In this document: positions 12,070 through 23,673 of the stretch, in pieces
Numbering within the stretch: the first letter of the stretch is position 1
Layout: each line of letters opens with the position of its first letter
NCBI RefSeq assembly: GCF_001642475.1
Contig: NW_019174048.1
Location: 1-64,000, forward strand
DNA length: 64,000 nucleotides
Direction: 5' to 3'
DNA from: Fonsecaea monophora
Lineage: Eukaryota; Ascomycota; Eurotiomycetes; Chaetothyriales; Herpotrichiellaceae
The notes under the pieces: model-generated
The model's input: only the letters and a program-made list of their open reading frames with translations
What the model was told of the DNA's origin: nothing
Database searches by the model: none
Translations under genes and position numbers: made by a program

Positions 12070-13581
12070 CTACCTACCCTCTCGCTCTAGCTCCTGCATA
12101 TTCTCCCTCATCTCACTTTCGGTGGGTAGATTGACGACGGTGAGGTAGAGAATATTCTTGTGCAGCACGCGCCGAATCACCCCTTTCCTGCGCCGGGGCA
12201 ACCTGCCCATTTCGGCGTTGCGCACGTCCGTCTCGCTGAGCTCGTAGCCGCGGCGGCGCGCCTGGCGCTGGGCCCGACGACCGCGGCGCTTGGCTTTCGG
12301 GTCAAAGTGGCCGCCGGTGAGGAGGCCAAGGATCGTACCCGAGTTGGCTGGGTGGTTGGGGTCGGAGAACCGCGAGGCGAATTTCTTCTCCGGAGGGGGC
12401 ATGACGAGTCGGCTGTCAGGGTGCATGCCCGCGTACGAGGCCTGGGCGCGGCGGTCGAGGTAGCTGGCGAGGAAACCCGAGGAGGAGTGCACCTTGTCCT
12501 TTGTGCTCTCGGGGAGGAGGCTTTCGGTGGTGCCCGAAGTACCCCCCGCACTGTCGAGCGCGGCTTGAGCGGCGGCGTCGAGGGCAGGGTAGACGAGGGG
12601 TGCAGATTCCGGGAGGGAAAGCTCACCCCGACTGACGCCGGAGGTCAGGCGGATCTTGGCGAGCGCTTGCTTGAGGTCCGAGTCGGGGATCGAGGTCGCC
12701 TTGACGAGAGCCTGGTCGGTGCTGGACTTGAGGCCCAGGTTCGTCAAGTCCATGCCAATCACAGGATCGTGCGGGTTGTCGGGCTTGAAGGTCATGATCA
12801 TGCAGTATAGGCCGCGCGGTTTGAAGAGCGATTCGTTGATCTGGTCGAGGTACGTGTTGCGCCGGTAGCGCGACTGGAGCTCTTTGCCGGTGCCGCTGGC
12901 GACCTGGATCGCAATGGAAACGGCCATCGTGATTGGATTCGGCACTAGCCCGACGGCGAAGCATGCCAGGTTGATCACGTCGAAGACCGGACTGGCCTTG
13001 GAGGCCACGTCCAGGTCGTTGATGAAATCGATAAACGTCTTTTGGTCTATACCTGCGCATTCGCCCAGTAGAGGTGCATACGCCCGAACGAACCCTCGGG
13101 ATTTGTCCTTGGGTCGACGTTGCGGGAGGATGACTGGACATGGGAGCTTGGTGAATTGTCGGGCGGGAGCCGGAACGATCTTGTGTTGGTGCAAAAAGGC
13201 TCTGGCGACCTCTTCGTCCGATGCAGGGCTCGTAGCTGCTGCTTCATCGTATGTAGGAGGCGGTTGGTTAAGCTCCTCGGCTACTTCATCGAGGGCCCAT
13301 TCTGCTGTATCATTGTCCAAGTCTGAACTGCTGATGCTCGAGGAATCGTCGTCCTTGTCGTCGTGGGCGTGAGCGTGAGATTTCTTGTCTTCAGAGTGGC
13401 CAGACTGGGCGCCAGACTCGAATCCAGACCGAGAGCTTTCCCCCACCTCGTCTTCGCCTAGAGGGTTGGGAGAAACCCCGCGCTCCCTGGCGGCCTTCTT
13501 CTCCTTGTGGTCGGCGATAGCCTCTGATGCTGCTCCAATGCCTGCGCCGATTCCTTTGACGAGTCTGCTAATGATAGGCAT
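12070..13581 (-). CDS. Conserved fungal protein of unknown function with PPxY motif
   Basis: This is an uninterrupted 503-aa frame with a clear start (MPIISRLVKGIGAGIGAASEAIADHKEKKAARERG). I recognise the architecture as a widespread ascomycete hypothetical family but know no function. It has a short Gly/Ala amphipathic N terminus, then a charged His/Asp/Ser-rich disordered region (about 40-95). A WW-ligand motif QPPPTYDE follows at about 106-113. A globular central part (roughly 170-330) contains a hydrophobic Ala/Val stretch FAVGLVPNPITMAVSIAIQVASG. An Arg-rich stretch (KAKRRGRRAQRQARRRG) precedes a conserved C-terminal segment ending LYLTVVNLPTESEM. The hydrophobic stretch may be a membrane-contacting helix. 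The PPxY motif suggests contact with a Rsp5/Nedd4-type WW ubiquitin ligase; that is inference. The gene is very GC-rich compared with its flanks. Confidence 0.85.
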   Translation of the reverse strand: MPIISRLVKGIGAGIGAASEAIADHKEKKAARERGVSPNPLGEDEVGESSRSGFESGAQSGHSEDKKSHAHAHDDKDDDSSSISSSDLDNDTAEWALDEVAEELNQPPPTYDEAAATSPASDEEVARAFLHQHKIVPAPARQFTKLPCPVILPQRRPKDKSRGFVRAYAPLLGECAGIDQKTFIDFINDLDVASKASPVFDVINLACFAVGLVPNPITMAVSIAIQVASGTGKELQSRYRRNTYLDQINESLFKPRGLYCMIMTFKPDNPHDPVIGMDLTNLGLKSSTDQALVKATSIPDSDLKQALAKIRLTSGVSRGELSLPESAPLVYPALDAAAQAALDSAGGTSGTTESLLPESTKDKVHSSSGFLASYLDRRAQASYAGMHPDSRLVMPPPEKKFASRFSDPNHPANSGTILGLLTGGHFDPKAKRRGRRAQRQARRRGYELSETDVRNAEMGRLPRRRKGVIRRVLHKNILYLTVVNLPTESEMRENMQELEREGR

Positions 13582-16500
13582 GATTGAGAGACTTTTTGGC
13601 GAGAGCGGGGCTCACTCTGCAAGGCAGAATATAAGAACTGCGATATGCACCACGAAAATTTGAAGAAGACGTTGGAATTTTGTCCTTCCTGTATGTTGTA
13701 TCTTCTGTCTGTCTAAATTCGATTTTCCTGAACTTTGACAGGTATATATCTACTCAGAGATAGGGTATGCAGCTGAAAAGAAAAACGTAGGCAACCACCA
13801 ATTTTGTGCCATTTGAGGCTAGGAGCGCGAAGATAAAGCTGGTAGTATTCAACACTGCCCCGCGCCAGAATCCAAAATCACACATCGCGACATGGTCCAG
13901 AAAAGGAAATTCCAATCGAAGGAGGAATTGGCAAAGTGGGACAGTAAAAGCTTAGCTTTGAGGCTAATTAGTAATTGCGGAATAAGCCTCGGGGGCCATA
14001 GGGTTCCAGGGGGCCTTAGAAATGGACGGACGAGACGGCGATAGGGGTGTCCCTGGGATGCAACATTGTTTGGATTGGTGAGAGTGTTCTGCAGCATAGC
14101 GGGCGTCCGAGCCGAGAGTGAGGGAGCATGACCACCGCCGTGTCACCCTAGATCGGAACCATCAACACGAAGTCGCCTGGTTCTTGAGAGTAAGCCACAG
14201 AGGTACCACTTGTCTGCCAACGCCTTCCTTTGCTTGTTGTTTGCTTCCAGCATGGGAAGCTACACAAACCATCGGTTTGGAGCCTTGCTCTCGGAAACGG
14301 CTGCGCAGTGTGACCATCTCATAGCGAGCCTGCCGTAACGCCGTGAGCGCAGCACCGCAGTAGGATATGCGGCTCAGTCGGGTTCAGAACCAGGTCTGTA
14401 CAACACATTCGATGAGTCCGAATCTCCCAACAGGCGGTCAGTCAATCTCAGAAACTTCTGCTCGAGGGGACGACTCTGACACCCGCTTAGTCAATTCTGA
14501 TACGCAAGAGACGTATGTGTTTGGCATGGGATGTTGCAAAGGTCGTGGGTGGACTCGCAGGTAGGTATTCGCTCAGAGGTGAACACGTTACAAAAGAAGA
14601 TCAACTTCCATCCCGTCGTACAGCAGAACAAGCCTAGCAATCTGGATGTTCATATGACTCTTGGTGCAAATCACAATGATGTAGCTTGGGTTACCTGGGG
14701 AACTGGTAGGTTTGGGAGCAAAGACTTGATAATAACATATCGAAACGTGGTCAGGTCGCAAGCTGACTTGATCTGAACCCGTTGATCTCTGACCGATAAT
14801 GCTCTGAAAACCGTGCAGTAGAGGGGCGGACTCAAGTCAAATTGCATGATCCTTGTCCTTGTCAGGCTCGTAGTCCTGGGACAATCCTACCAGCAGATCC
14901 TTGTGAGTCAGATCTTACCTTCCTTGCCCTGAATATCGCTTGTTGCAAACCTTTCGTGTGTAATAGCCAGCTTCAATCATTGACGCTTAGGCGAGAAATC
15001 TTCCACGTTGTTTCACCGAAGAAAAACTTGATCTCTGGCTGAGCTGAAAGCGGCAGCTCAATATTGGGTCAGATGACACCACTGGCTAGGTAACGTGTTC
15101 GCGTGGAAGCAGATCGTCTGCTCCATACCTAAATTGGAACCTTGTTCTTGTTGTCATGGTTCGAAGGGCTTGAACAGACGCACTCTTTGCCAGAGCTGGA
15201 TCGGAATCTTCGAGATTAATTTAATGCAATTAATCGAAAAGACCGCAAAGTGGTATCGTGCATGATGCTGCCCCCATCAGCAGCAGCAACAAGCAGAACT
15301 GATTTCTCACGTCTGTCATCTCACACAATCGGTTGTCGGGGTTGCCCATACGAAATGGTGCCTGTGCCTGTCACCTTGGTGTAAAGTCGGCCGATCACGT
15401 CTTCTCGGTGGCAATCAACATCGGAAATGCATGTGATCCGGCATACACAATTCATGGAGCCACAGAGCTTTCAGGGAACCCCAGGCAGTGCCCCGCAGTG
15501 GTTCGCAGGGGTTCTTTGTACAGTACGGGGCATCTCCCAAGAACTCTGAGCACATTGGGCCAAAACAGACGAGGATGAGAAAGGTTGTCAGTAGAAAAGG
15601 GACGATAACGGCGATTTCTTTGTTCCACAATTCATTGCTCTGGATAGTTAAATCTTCTGGAGCGAGAGTGGTGTCTTTGTGCCGCTGCAGCTGCAATGTT
15701 GACAGTGGTTCCCCGCAAGTTCACGGACTGCGGAAAGATCTGGAGCCAGTGGCAGAACTCAAATAATTTGTTGAGCTGCTGGATCAAGACAAGCACCGGC
15801 TTCGCCCTCGAAAAAATTTCCGCCCGCGGAGGAGAGAATCGTTAGAAAAGATTTGTGCGGACAAATCGGTTGGTCAGGAGCCATCTGTGCCTGATTGTTG
15901 CATGAAAGAAGCCACAAGGGTCCTGGACAACATAATAATTGCTCCGGCTCAAGGGAATCATACCAGGCTCTCCTTTTGCATGGTTCTCACGTGAGACACA
16001 TCGAGTAAATGCTCAAATGTGAGGAGGCCATCTGTTCGAGTTGGACAAGCAAGAAAAAGACCAAGGAGACCACATTATCGGCAGAATAGACACATGGTTG
16101 TTGGGTAAGCCGTTAAAAATCAAAGTTTGAGTCATGCGGAGACCTGGCATGTCAAAAGCACGGTGGTGGTCACGGCGCAGGACTACTTCTGCTTGCTCGT
16201 CGGAAGAGCTGATTTGCTCGTGGCGTGGACTTGAAACATGCATTCTGCAGGCCTCTCCGGAGGACGAATGCATGCATCATGGCTCGGTGCCGATTTATCG
16301 CATGTGAGAGGGAAATATGTAGGCGGCTTCCATGTGCATGTGTCTTAGTGTAATCGATCTAGACCAGGAGATAAAGAGTGGCGACTGGCCAGATAGATTA
16401 TCAGGGTCCTTGCTCCGTCTGTTTTATCTTTGCTGTTCAGCTGAAAAGACCACCATGCTGTAAAATGGACCCGGACGACGACCCATGTTTTACGAGTATT

Positions 16501-19005
16501 CGTTGTATTGATACCTATAAGGTGACAGCGTGTGGATGCGTTGGTGTCAAGATCCCTACCTCGAGTGAATCTTCCCTTACCAATGGCTGCAGGTAGGCAG
16601 GACTTCGGCAAGAAAAAGCCTCCAGAGAACCAACCAGCGACGATTCCAAGGCTAGCCCAAGTGACGCAACATCAGAATGGATCTAGTTTGAAGTGGGCAC
16701 GGGCTTGCTGCTTGGATTTCATGTGCGTTTGGATCCATTCTCTGGGGCCGTGTGAGGCGACGTTACTCCGTACAAGGGGGAGGGCCAAGCCCAAGGGAAA
16801 AACAGTGATGGGCATCATCGTACAGGGTTTTCGGTGTCCTGGCCTCGTATGACCCTATACATGTCATGAATGTGTTCGACGGGTCCCTGCACGTTGTTGC
16901 AACTGCATGCCTGTTTGGCACAAGTGTGATTTCTTCTTCCCTGCCCTAGTGATCCTGAATGTCCATCCCATCTCTTTTCAACGAGCAATCTGGACGATGA
17001 GGCAGCGAAGGGCGGGAGCGATCTGTAGGTGTGATAGCTGCGGGGCTCTACTTAACCCGAGAGAGCCTGGTGGGCGCCTCTAAAGGTGATCAGCATCGAA
17101 CTTGTTTCGGTTGTTCGGTTCCTCAACCTATGGATGTGTGCCCAGGAACTTCCCCATATGCGCGCAAGGTACTCGCTACGGAGAACAGGTCCTCCTACTC
17201 CGTGGCAGCACCAACTACTACTTGACCGAGGTGTCCCTGTGTCGAGGACGTTCGATGCTGAAAGTTCTAGGGAAAATTAATAGAGGACTGCAAATGTTGA
17301 TCGAACCATAAATCACCTCTTTAGGGAAAAGTTGGTATTCGGGGCTCTCCTTCCCACTGGAATTGTCGGATCGATTCGAGAGTCAGTCTTACCACTTTGA
17401 CTCTCCGTCTTCCGGCGTTTGTCCATATCGGAACTTGTGGAGAGAGAGATTGGAATTTGTGCGGTCTGTGTGTCTGCGTCATGCTCACAAAGAAATACGA
17501 GTCGTGGGTCCAGGCATCTCCGCGTGATCGCTAAGGACAGTGCAGTAGCTAAGGACCACGATATATTTAATAACAGGCCAGTGCTCCGTAGGTACAACCA
17601 GGGTGGTCAGTCGATGAGAGTCCGTGGCTTGTTGGACGCGGTTCATGACCGCCAGTCAGAGCAAATGGACGGAGGCAAGAGTCCTGTGATGGGTGTCAGC
17701 ATTGAGTTGTTTACGAGCGCGCGTTGAGCGTGCTCTGATCTCTCTCTCTGGAGCGAACCCTAATCTGAAACACATGAGAGAACGAAATGCTCAGAGTCAT
17801 TGGACGCGGTCTGAAAGGGGGAGTGGTGAGGTGCCAATGGTACAGAAAAAGGAGTAATTTCTGTATTATTATTATGCATAATACGGGTAGGGTCAGACGC
17901 GAGATATGGGGAGGGTGCATTCCAGGGAACACGCCGGGCTATGGGGCGGGCCAGATTCACGACAGTTATGTACTACCCACGCGTAGGTAGGTATGGCTGC
18001 CAGGCGCAGTGGGAGCCCTGATGCTACTAGGTAGATGCCTAGCACGTCACTAACCTTAACTGTACCCAGAGCACCCACAGGCCTCGAGCATCAACCACCT
18101 GGGGCATCACGCATCAAGCATCAAGCATCAGGACGCGTATCCCACTCCCCTTGGTACTCCCTTTTACGAGTAGTGGTCGTGGTAGTGCGCTGGACACGAT
18201 CGGGAACTAGCCAACTAGCCAACCCGCCTAAAAAGAAACTCCCGCCTTTTGGGCCTGTCTCCTGAATGGTGCTTGGGCCATTTTGTGCCAAACTGCGGTT
18301 GAACCTCTCCTTCCCTCTTTTATCGTCCACTTCCAATTCATCACCAACACCACTTCCCGCCATCATCCATCCCCCCTCTTCTATATCCATCCAATCGACA
18401 CAATCTCTTCGTTATTGTCGTCGTTGTTATCACTTGCTCTTTCCTCTTCTCCTCCTCTTTGCATTTCATCCCATCCACGGCCGCCTTCGCTTAACGCTCT
18501 TGTCCTCGCGCCGCAGCTGTCTACCTTCGTTTCTTGAGCTACCAGGTTTCCCCTGCGAAGCTTTCTCTCTCCTGTGAAGACGACTTTCTTCAGGCCCTTC
18601 GTTTTTTCTTGTTCGACGTTCGACTCTTACCGTCACGTACATAATCTACCTTCGTTCAATTCCTATTCAGTCTAGGGCTTCCTTGGAAACCCGGCAGCAA
18701 AACCCCCATCTATCAGGGGGCTTGAACAGATCCACGCTCTGACCCTGGCATGTCGAGACGTGGTGCCATATTTTAAGAGAGAAGAGAATAACCATACCAC
18801 AATGTGCGTGCTTCTAAGTTACGCAGTTTGTCGAGTTCGGGCCAACCTGAAAATTGGCTCAGGAAATACTGACTTTGGCTATCCGCAGTTGAATTCCTCG
18901 AGGAAAGACTCTCCTTTAACCGGCCCCCAAAATTGAAACAAGATTGCCCTACCACGACCTGGCTCATACCAGGCAACTTGTGCTTGAACACAGCCAAAAC
19001 AGAAG
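13582..19005. other. 5.4-kb gene-poor stretch
   Basis: No open frame here exceeds about 110 codons with any recognisable motif. I found no transposase, reverse transcriptase or terminal-repeat signature by eye. It starts with the promoter of the minus-strand gene at 12070-13581. It ends with a long pyrimidine-rich leader of BNI4. A short GCATCAA-type tandem repeat lies near 18080-18130. A non-coding transcript or a long regulatory region is possible but not shown. Confidence 0.45.
18295..18660 (+). promoter_or_regulatory. Pyrimidine-rich promoter/5' leader of BNI4
   Basis: The plus strand becomes strongly C/T-rich (TCTCC, CTTCC, TCTTC runs) for about 350 bases upstream of the BNI4 start. This is typical of fungal transcription start regions. 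It contains short upstream open frames (for example 18266-18577), so translational control through uORFs is possible. Confidence 0.45.
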
Positions 19006-21412
19006 ATGGCTGCTTTGGTCCAAACACTTCCTCCCCAAACAACGACGGTTACAATGCTAGGTCGCCCCTCGTCTTCTGGGGGGTATCCTTCTCAGGCCTC
19101 GCAAGGACAGACCAGAAGCCACCAACCGAGCCGATATAACATGCCTGCCACTGGGTATAGAGCATGCCAGCTAGTGGTCCCATTGCCCCTTACGCCTTCA
19201 CGTCCACACCGCAGTTGGCCACCAGCAATCTCAACGCCAATCCCAATGCTCGCCCATTCGCTCTAAATACCGGGCGCTCGATTTCTTCCCCAAAAGCCCC
19301 TCAGCCAATTCCGTCACCTTCCTCGCAACCTTCCTCTCCGAATAGTTCTACACATGTCGATGCTGGAAATCGTCCTCTGTCGCTGGGACTACCCCCTATA
19401 CCCTCTGGCTCTTTCATGGGTCCTCCATCGACAACTGCGCCGAAACCTTCGCCAGATCGTTATCGAAGAAATGTGCGACGAAGTGACCCAGAGAACGGAT
19501 CAAACCGTATTCCTGCAGGCTCTACTCTGCCATCGGGCTCTGGAATGGCGGCAGTCGGCTCTCTTTACAATCATCCTACTCAGTCCAATAGTACACCGTC
19601 TCTGCATTCCCAGCAGTCTTACCGAAGCTCACAGCAAGGCACTAGTCTTCAGCCTAAGAGCTCCAGTGCTGATGATCTCCAATTGGTTCGGCCCCAGCCC
19701 GCAGAGCTGGCTGCAAGGTATCGGAGACGTAGTTTCGGCAGCATCGAGACGGCAGGTCTGAACCATGCTTCTGATAACCAAGAAACCGTCTCTCCTCACC
19801 CAAAGGCGTTCCTCGATTCGTCCCCTGGTCAAGGAGGTGCTTTACTCCCGCCTCAGCGACCCAGTCATCACAGACACACCTCGAGTTCTGACAGCGTGAC
19901 ATCCTCGGTGTCTGCTCGTTCCTCCCGACCCGGTTCCGTAAGTTTTCTTCTGTTCTGCTGTGAGAAATGCTTACTTACATTCATACAGTCTCGAGCAGAA
20001 CAGCCATCCGTGGCCACCCCTCCTGGCCCCGTTTCCTCCTCTTCCTCCCCTAGGCAAGAATCGAGACCTGCTGGACCGCCTCGTCTTGGAGATTCGAGCA
20101 TTCGCCAGCCATCTCCATTATCCCGACCTGTAAACATTCCCCCTGACAACGCCGACGAAGGACGTCCAGCGGCTGCAACCTCAATTGCTTCACCAGCGTA
20201 CGCTCCACATAGCCTTGCTGTCGAACAACTCGCTGCAGTAAACAATAAGGAAATGAAGAAGCCCAAGTCGAAATTGCGGAGGGCATTTTCGTTTGGTAGC
20301 GCGGCAGAACTTAGAAAGGCAACTGCACAGCACAATCTTGAGAAGAGTGTTGCAAACAATCAGACACAATCCAAGAGAAATTCGAGATACCAGGATGAGC
20401 TGGAGCCTGAACAAGCGCGTATTGCTGAAAAGCAAGAAGCCGCTGGACTGGGTGAAAGCATTTATTCTGGTCAGGGCAACTTCTTTACTGGTTCGACTGA
20501 CAATTTGTCCATCTCTTCGACTGCTTCTTCGGCTTCGGTTATGCTCCGTAAAATGGGGAGGGGAGTCAAGAAGGGCACTCGATCTCTCGTGGGCTTGTTC
20601 CGGCCAAAATCTGTTGTGGGTGTACCTGCAGCCGATGCGCCAGTCAACTCAGCGACGATAGCCCAGGTGTCAATGGTCACAGTCGAAGCAGAGAGAGAGA
20701 ATGTCAACGTCAACGCGAATCCTCACGAGCAGGCTAGAGGAGGTACTGGCTTCCCCAAACTGGAGCGCAATTCCATCGATACCAAACTTTCCTTTGATAG
20801 TGGTACCGTATCCAGTGATACACGATCACGGCGAAGCATTGTTGGTGGAGAGAAAGAGCGTGCTGAGGTCCTAGCCGCTGTAAAGAAAGGCATCCTCAAG
20901 CGGACGGATTCAAATCAACCATCCCCGAAGGTCAAGCCACAGGACTTGAAGGCTCCCGATTTCAACTTGCCGCAAATTCCTCATATGAACGACTCACCTA
21001 AATCCAGTGCTCCTAGCACACCTGCCGACGAACCACCACGATCCGGTCATCGTCGAACCGACTCCATCACCATTGAAAGCAGCGACCATGACGACTATTT
21101 TTCTTCCATGACTAGACTTGGCAGCTTAGACTCGAAGAATACACCAGTGACCCCGCAGGGTCTAATTCGCAACATTTCATTCAGCCCACGAATTCAGTTT
21201 TATGATACCTGGCCTAGTGGAGAATACGATCGACGGGGTGAGATAGCAACTTGCAATCGATTGACTCCAATGCTAGCACAGCAAATCAAAGAGGAGCTCA
21301 ATACCTTCAAGATGGTGCGCCACATGCCTTGCTCTGAGATTGAAACACTGCTAACGTGCTACAGGAAATGGAGGTTCACGAGTCATCCAAAGTCTACACG
21401 CATTTCTTTTAG
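19006..21412 (+). CDS. BNI4: BNI4-like bud-neck scaffold / PP1 regulatory subunit
   Basis: The C terminus identifies it. A conserved block DRRGEIATCNRLTPMLAQQ is followed, after splicing out 21315-21364, by EMEVHESSKVYTHFF and the stop at 21410-21412. Just before it, RNISFS fits the RVxF-type PP1 (Glc7)-docking motif. In yeast, Bni4 tethers chitin synthase III to septins with Glc7. The rest is Ser/Pro-rich and disordered. Later exons are 19989-21314 and 21365-21412; the intron at 19938-19988 is 51 nt, stop-free and a multiple of three. The N terminus MAALVQTLPPQTTTVTML is typical of the family, but its frame (from 19006) differs from the frame read from about 19171. Joining the two needs either an 80-nt intron 19083-19162 with a weak GAG acceptor, or a one-base indel near 19170. 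About 750 aa is expected in total. Confidence 0.85.
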
Positions 21413-22392
21413 TGCGCACGAGTCACACCAACGGGCGATCTTAGACATATCACACTGTTCACCGAGTTGACACTTGAGCACAAAGTGATCACTGAGACAA
21501 GTCACCAAGAACACTAACGATTCCTACGACCCTTGCAGTACATTTGCAGCAAAGCATTGTTTCTGTTGCTTGTTAACAGCACGAAACTGTTCGTCGGGGG
21601 CCTCTTTTCGACTCAGGCCCTGTGTACATTTAGAAAAGCTCTTTCTCGTTGCATTTCACCTCGATCATGAAATTAGGTTCAAAGTAAGGTGTCTGGCGCA
21701 GGGCGACAACCACGCAAGGATGGTTATTAAGGCGGCATAAAGAGAGAATACATGTTGATCTTGGGTTCCACTCTGGGGGAAGGAGATTTCAGCATTGGAC
21801 CTTTCAGCCAACCCTTTTTCTTAATCGAGGACAACTTGGTTTGGGCACCTGACTCAACTTTGTCACTGGAGTGACGGGCATCCCAGATTGGTTTCTATTG
21901 GAACCGGCTTGGATGATATTTAGCCTAGTACAAGTAGGAGACCAGGGGGCCGCTGGGTTTCTCTCGTGCCCATTTGGTCTATTGTCAGAGGGAGAAGAGA
22001 GCATGCAGCTCTTTCTCTCGCGGAGGAAACTAATTGGTTCTATCGTCTTCTGAAAGCACTTCCTCTCACCTTTGCACATCCATACTTCTCACAAGGCTGA
22101 CTTGGCAAGGCTGATCTTGATTCAGAGCACTGAAGGGGAAGGTGAGCCGCACCCACTAGGTTGTATTTGGAATGGCCAATTTTGTACGTTTTTACCACGT
22201 GCCCTAAAAGTCACGTGGATTACAGGCCTTGTCCATTGATGATGGCAACACAGACATCTCGACACCCATGAGCCTTGAAAGCCGAGGTTCCTGGTGCAAG
22301 CAACGATGCCAGGTATTTGAATCAGTCTAGCTACTCGAGGTCTGTGAGGGGCGACACTGTGGTCCAAAATCAGTCCTTCCCTGGCCAGTATC
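21413..22392. other. Intergenic between convergent genes
   Basis: A 980-bp spacer between the BNI4 stop and the stop of the minus-strand SfnB-like gene. Only short open frames without motifs were seen; 3' UTRs are expected. Confidence 0.5.
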
Positions 22393-23673
22393 TCAAGTAT
22401 ACCAGGTCGGCTGAGGAACCTCATCCAGCAGATAAAAGGCCCCCAGCTCCCGCTCCTTATACGCCACTGGGTCGTGCAGAGTGTGCGTTCTCACGTCTCT
22501 CCAAAAGCGATCCAAACCAACTTTTCTGGCCGTGGAGCTGGCACCAGTGACCTCAAAGATTCTACTAGTCACCTGCAGGCTGACATCTGTGGCCACGATT
22601 TTGATGCTCGCTACCCATTCCGCAACCTCTCCCCGCCGCCGAGCGCTCACGTCTCTCTTCTCACTATGGTCCCGGTATACGTCCCGCAATTCCTCACCAG
22701 CACGATCTGCCAGTGCTTCAGCTGCCCTCAGATGCGCGTGGAAGTTCCCGTAACGCGCCAGGATGTAGTGCTCGTCAGTTGCCTTTTCTTTGTTATCCCC
22801 CCCATAGGGCCACGCGCGGGTTTTGGTCGTGGTCCATCTTTTGGCCTCGTCAAGCGCACCCAGTGCGATGCCCACGTAAAAGTTGGAGAAAACCAGCTGG
22901 ATGGTGGGTAGCAAGAGGGAGGCGAAAGGAACCTTCAACACGGCGTCAATTGGTTTCTTGGTCTTGCTATCCCACCCAAACGCGTCTGTCCAAGGGACGC
23001 GGACGTTCTCGATCTTGACGCTCCCGGATTCGGTCAATCGCATGCCAATGTTGTCCCAGTCATGGCCAAACTGAATTCCGGGCTGTTTTGTGGGTACAAT
23101 GGTGAAAATATGGTCCCCGGTACCATCTAACACGCCCTCGAGAATCGTGGCATCGGACACGACGCCTCCAGTATTGAAGAACTTGGAACCATTGAACACG
23201 AGTTCCTCGCCATCAATGGTGATTTTGAGATCAGCATTGCGTGGGTTCACGGCGCCGCCAATGAACCAGTTATTATCTAGGATCAATTTCTGCACGCGCT
23301 GTCTCTGCTCGTCAGTGCCAACGACGTTGACAGTCGTGGACCACAGGAGATGATAGCCTAGAAGCATGCCAATGGAGCCGTCGCCCTTTGCCACTTCGCG
23401 GATAGCCTTGTACGCGATGGACCAATCCTGACCAGCGCCGCCGTATTCCTTGGGTGCCAGGAGTTTCGTTAACCCGGAAGCTTTGAGAAGCTGAATCTCG
23501 TCGGATGGTGACTTGTTCTCGATATCTCGCTGGGGGGCGTCCACGGCGAGAATCTGAGCAACATCTCTTGCGCGCGCAATCCACTCCTCTGAAGTACTAG
23601 GCAGCCCTGCTTTGGAAAAATCGACCTGCTGGTCGACGCGAGCGGCCGTCTTGGGAGTTTCGACTGACCCCAT
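22393..23673 (-). CDS. sfnB: SfnB-like acyl-CoA-dehydrogenase-fold flavin monooxygenase (sulfur acquisition)
   Basis: A single exon of 426 aa. The start is at 23673 (MGSVETPK); an in-frame ATG at 23763 would add a Phe-rich 30-residue extension not seen in the family. The fold is the acyl-CoA dehydrogenase/DszC type. An N-terminal helical part (LKASGLTKLLAPKEYGGAGQDW) comes first, then DGSIGMLLGYHLLW and a central beta domain with GGAVNPRN, FNGSKFFNTGG and WDNIGMRLTESGSV. The C-terminal helices contain VTGASST and LDRFWRDVRTHTLHDPVAYKERELG, and the chain ends PQPTWYT. In Pseudomonas, SfnB-type proteins belong to sulfone and sulfonate scavenging; the fold uses reduced flavin and oxygen. The divergent neighbour at 24984 is an SfnG-like enzyme, which strongly supports the sulfur role. 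The absence of introns would suit bacterial origin, which is inference. Confidence 0.87.
   Translation of the reverse strand: MGSVETPKTAARVDQQVDFSKAGLPSTSEEWIARARDVAQILAVDAPQRDIENKSPSDEIQLLKASGLTKLLAPKEYGGAGQDWSIAYKAIREVAKGDGSIGMLLGYHLLWSTTVNVVGTDEQRQRVQKLILDNNWFIGGAVNPRNADLKITIDGEELVFNGSKFFNTGGVVSDATILEGVLDGTGDHIFTIVPTKQPGIQFGHDWDNIGMRLTESGSVKIENVRVPWTDAFGWDSKTKKPIDAVLKVPFASLLLPTIQLVFSNFYVGIALGALDEAKRWTTTKTRAWPYGGDNKEKATDEHYILARYGNFHAHLRAAEALADRAGEELRDVYRDHSEKRDVSARRRGEVAEWVASIKIVATDVSLQVTSRIFEVTGASSTARKVGLDRFWRDVRTHTLHDPVAYKERELGAFYLLDEVPQPTWYT

Noticed and set aside
12160..12810. 216-codon plus-strand frame
   Set aside because: It lies antisense within the GC-rich 503-aa gene, and its Val/Gly/Arg/Ala-rich composition is expected of a shadow.
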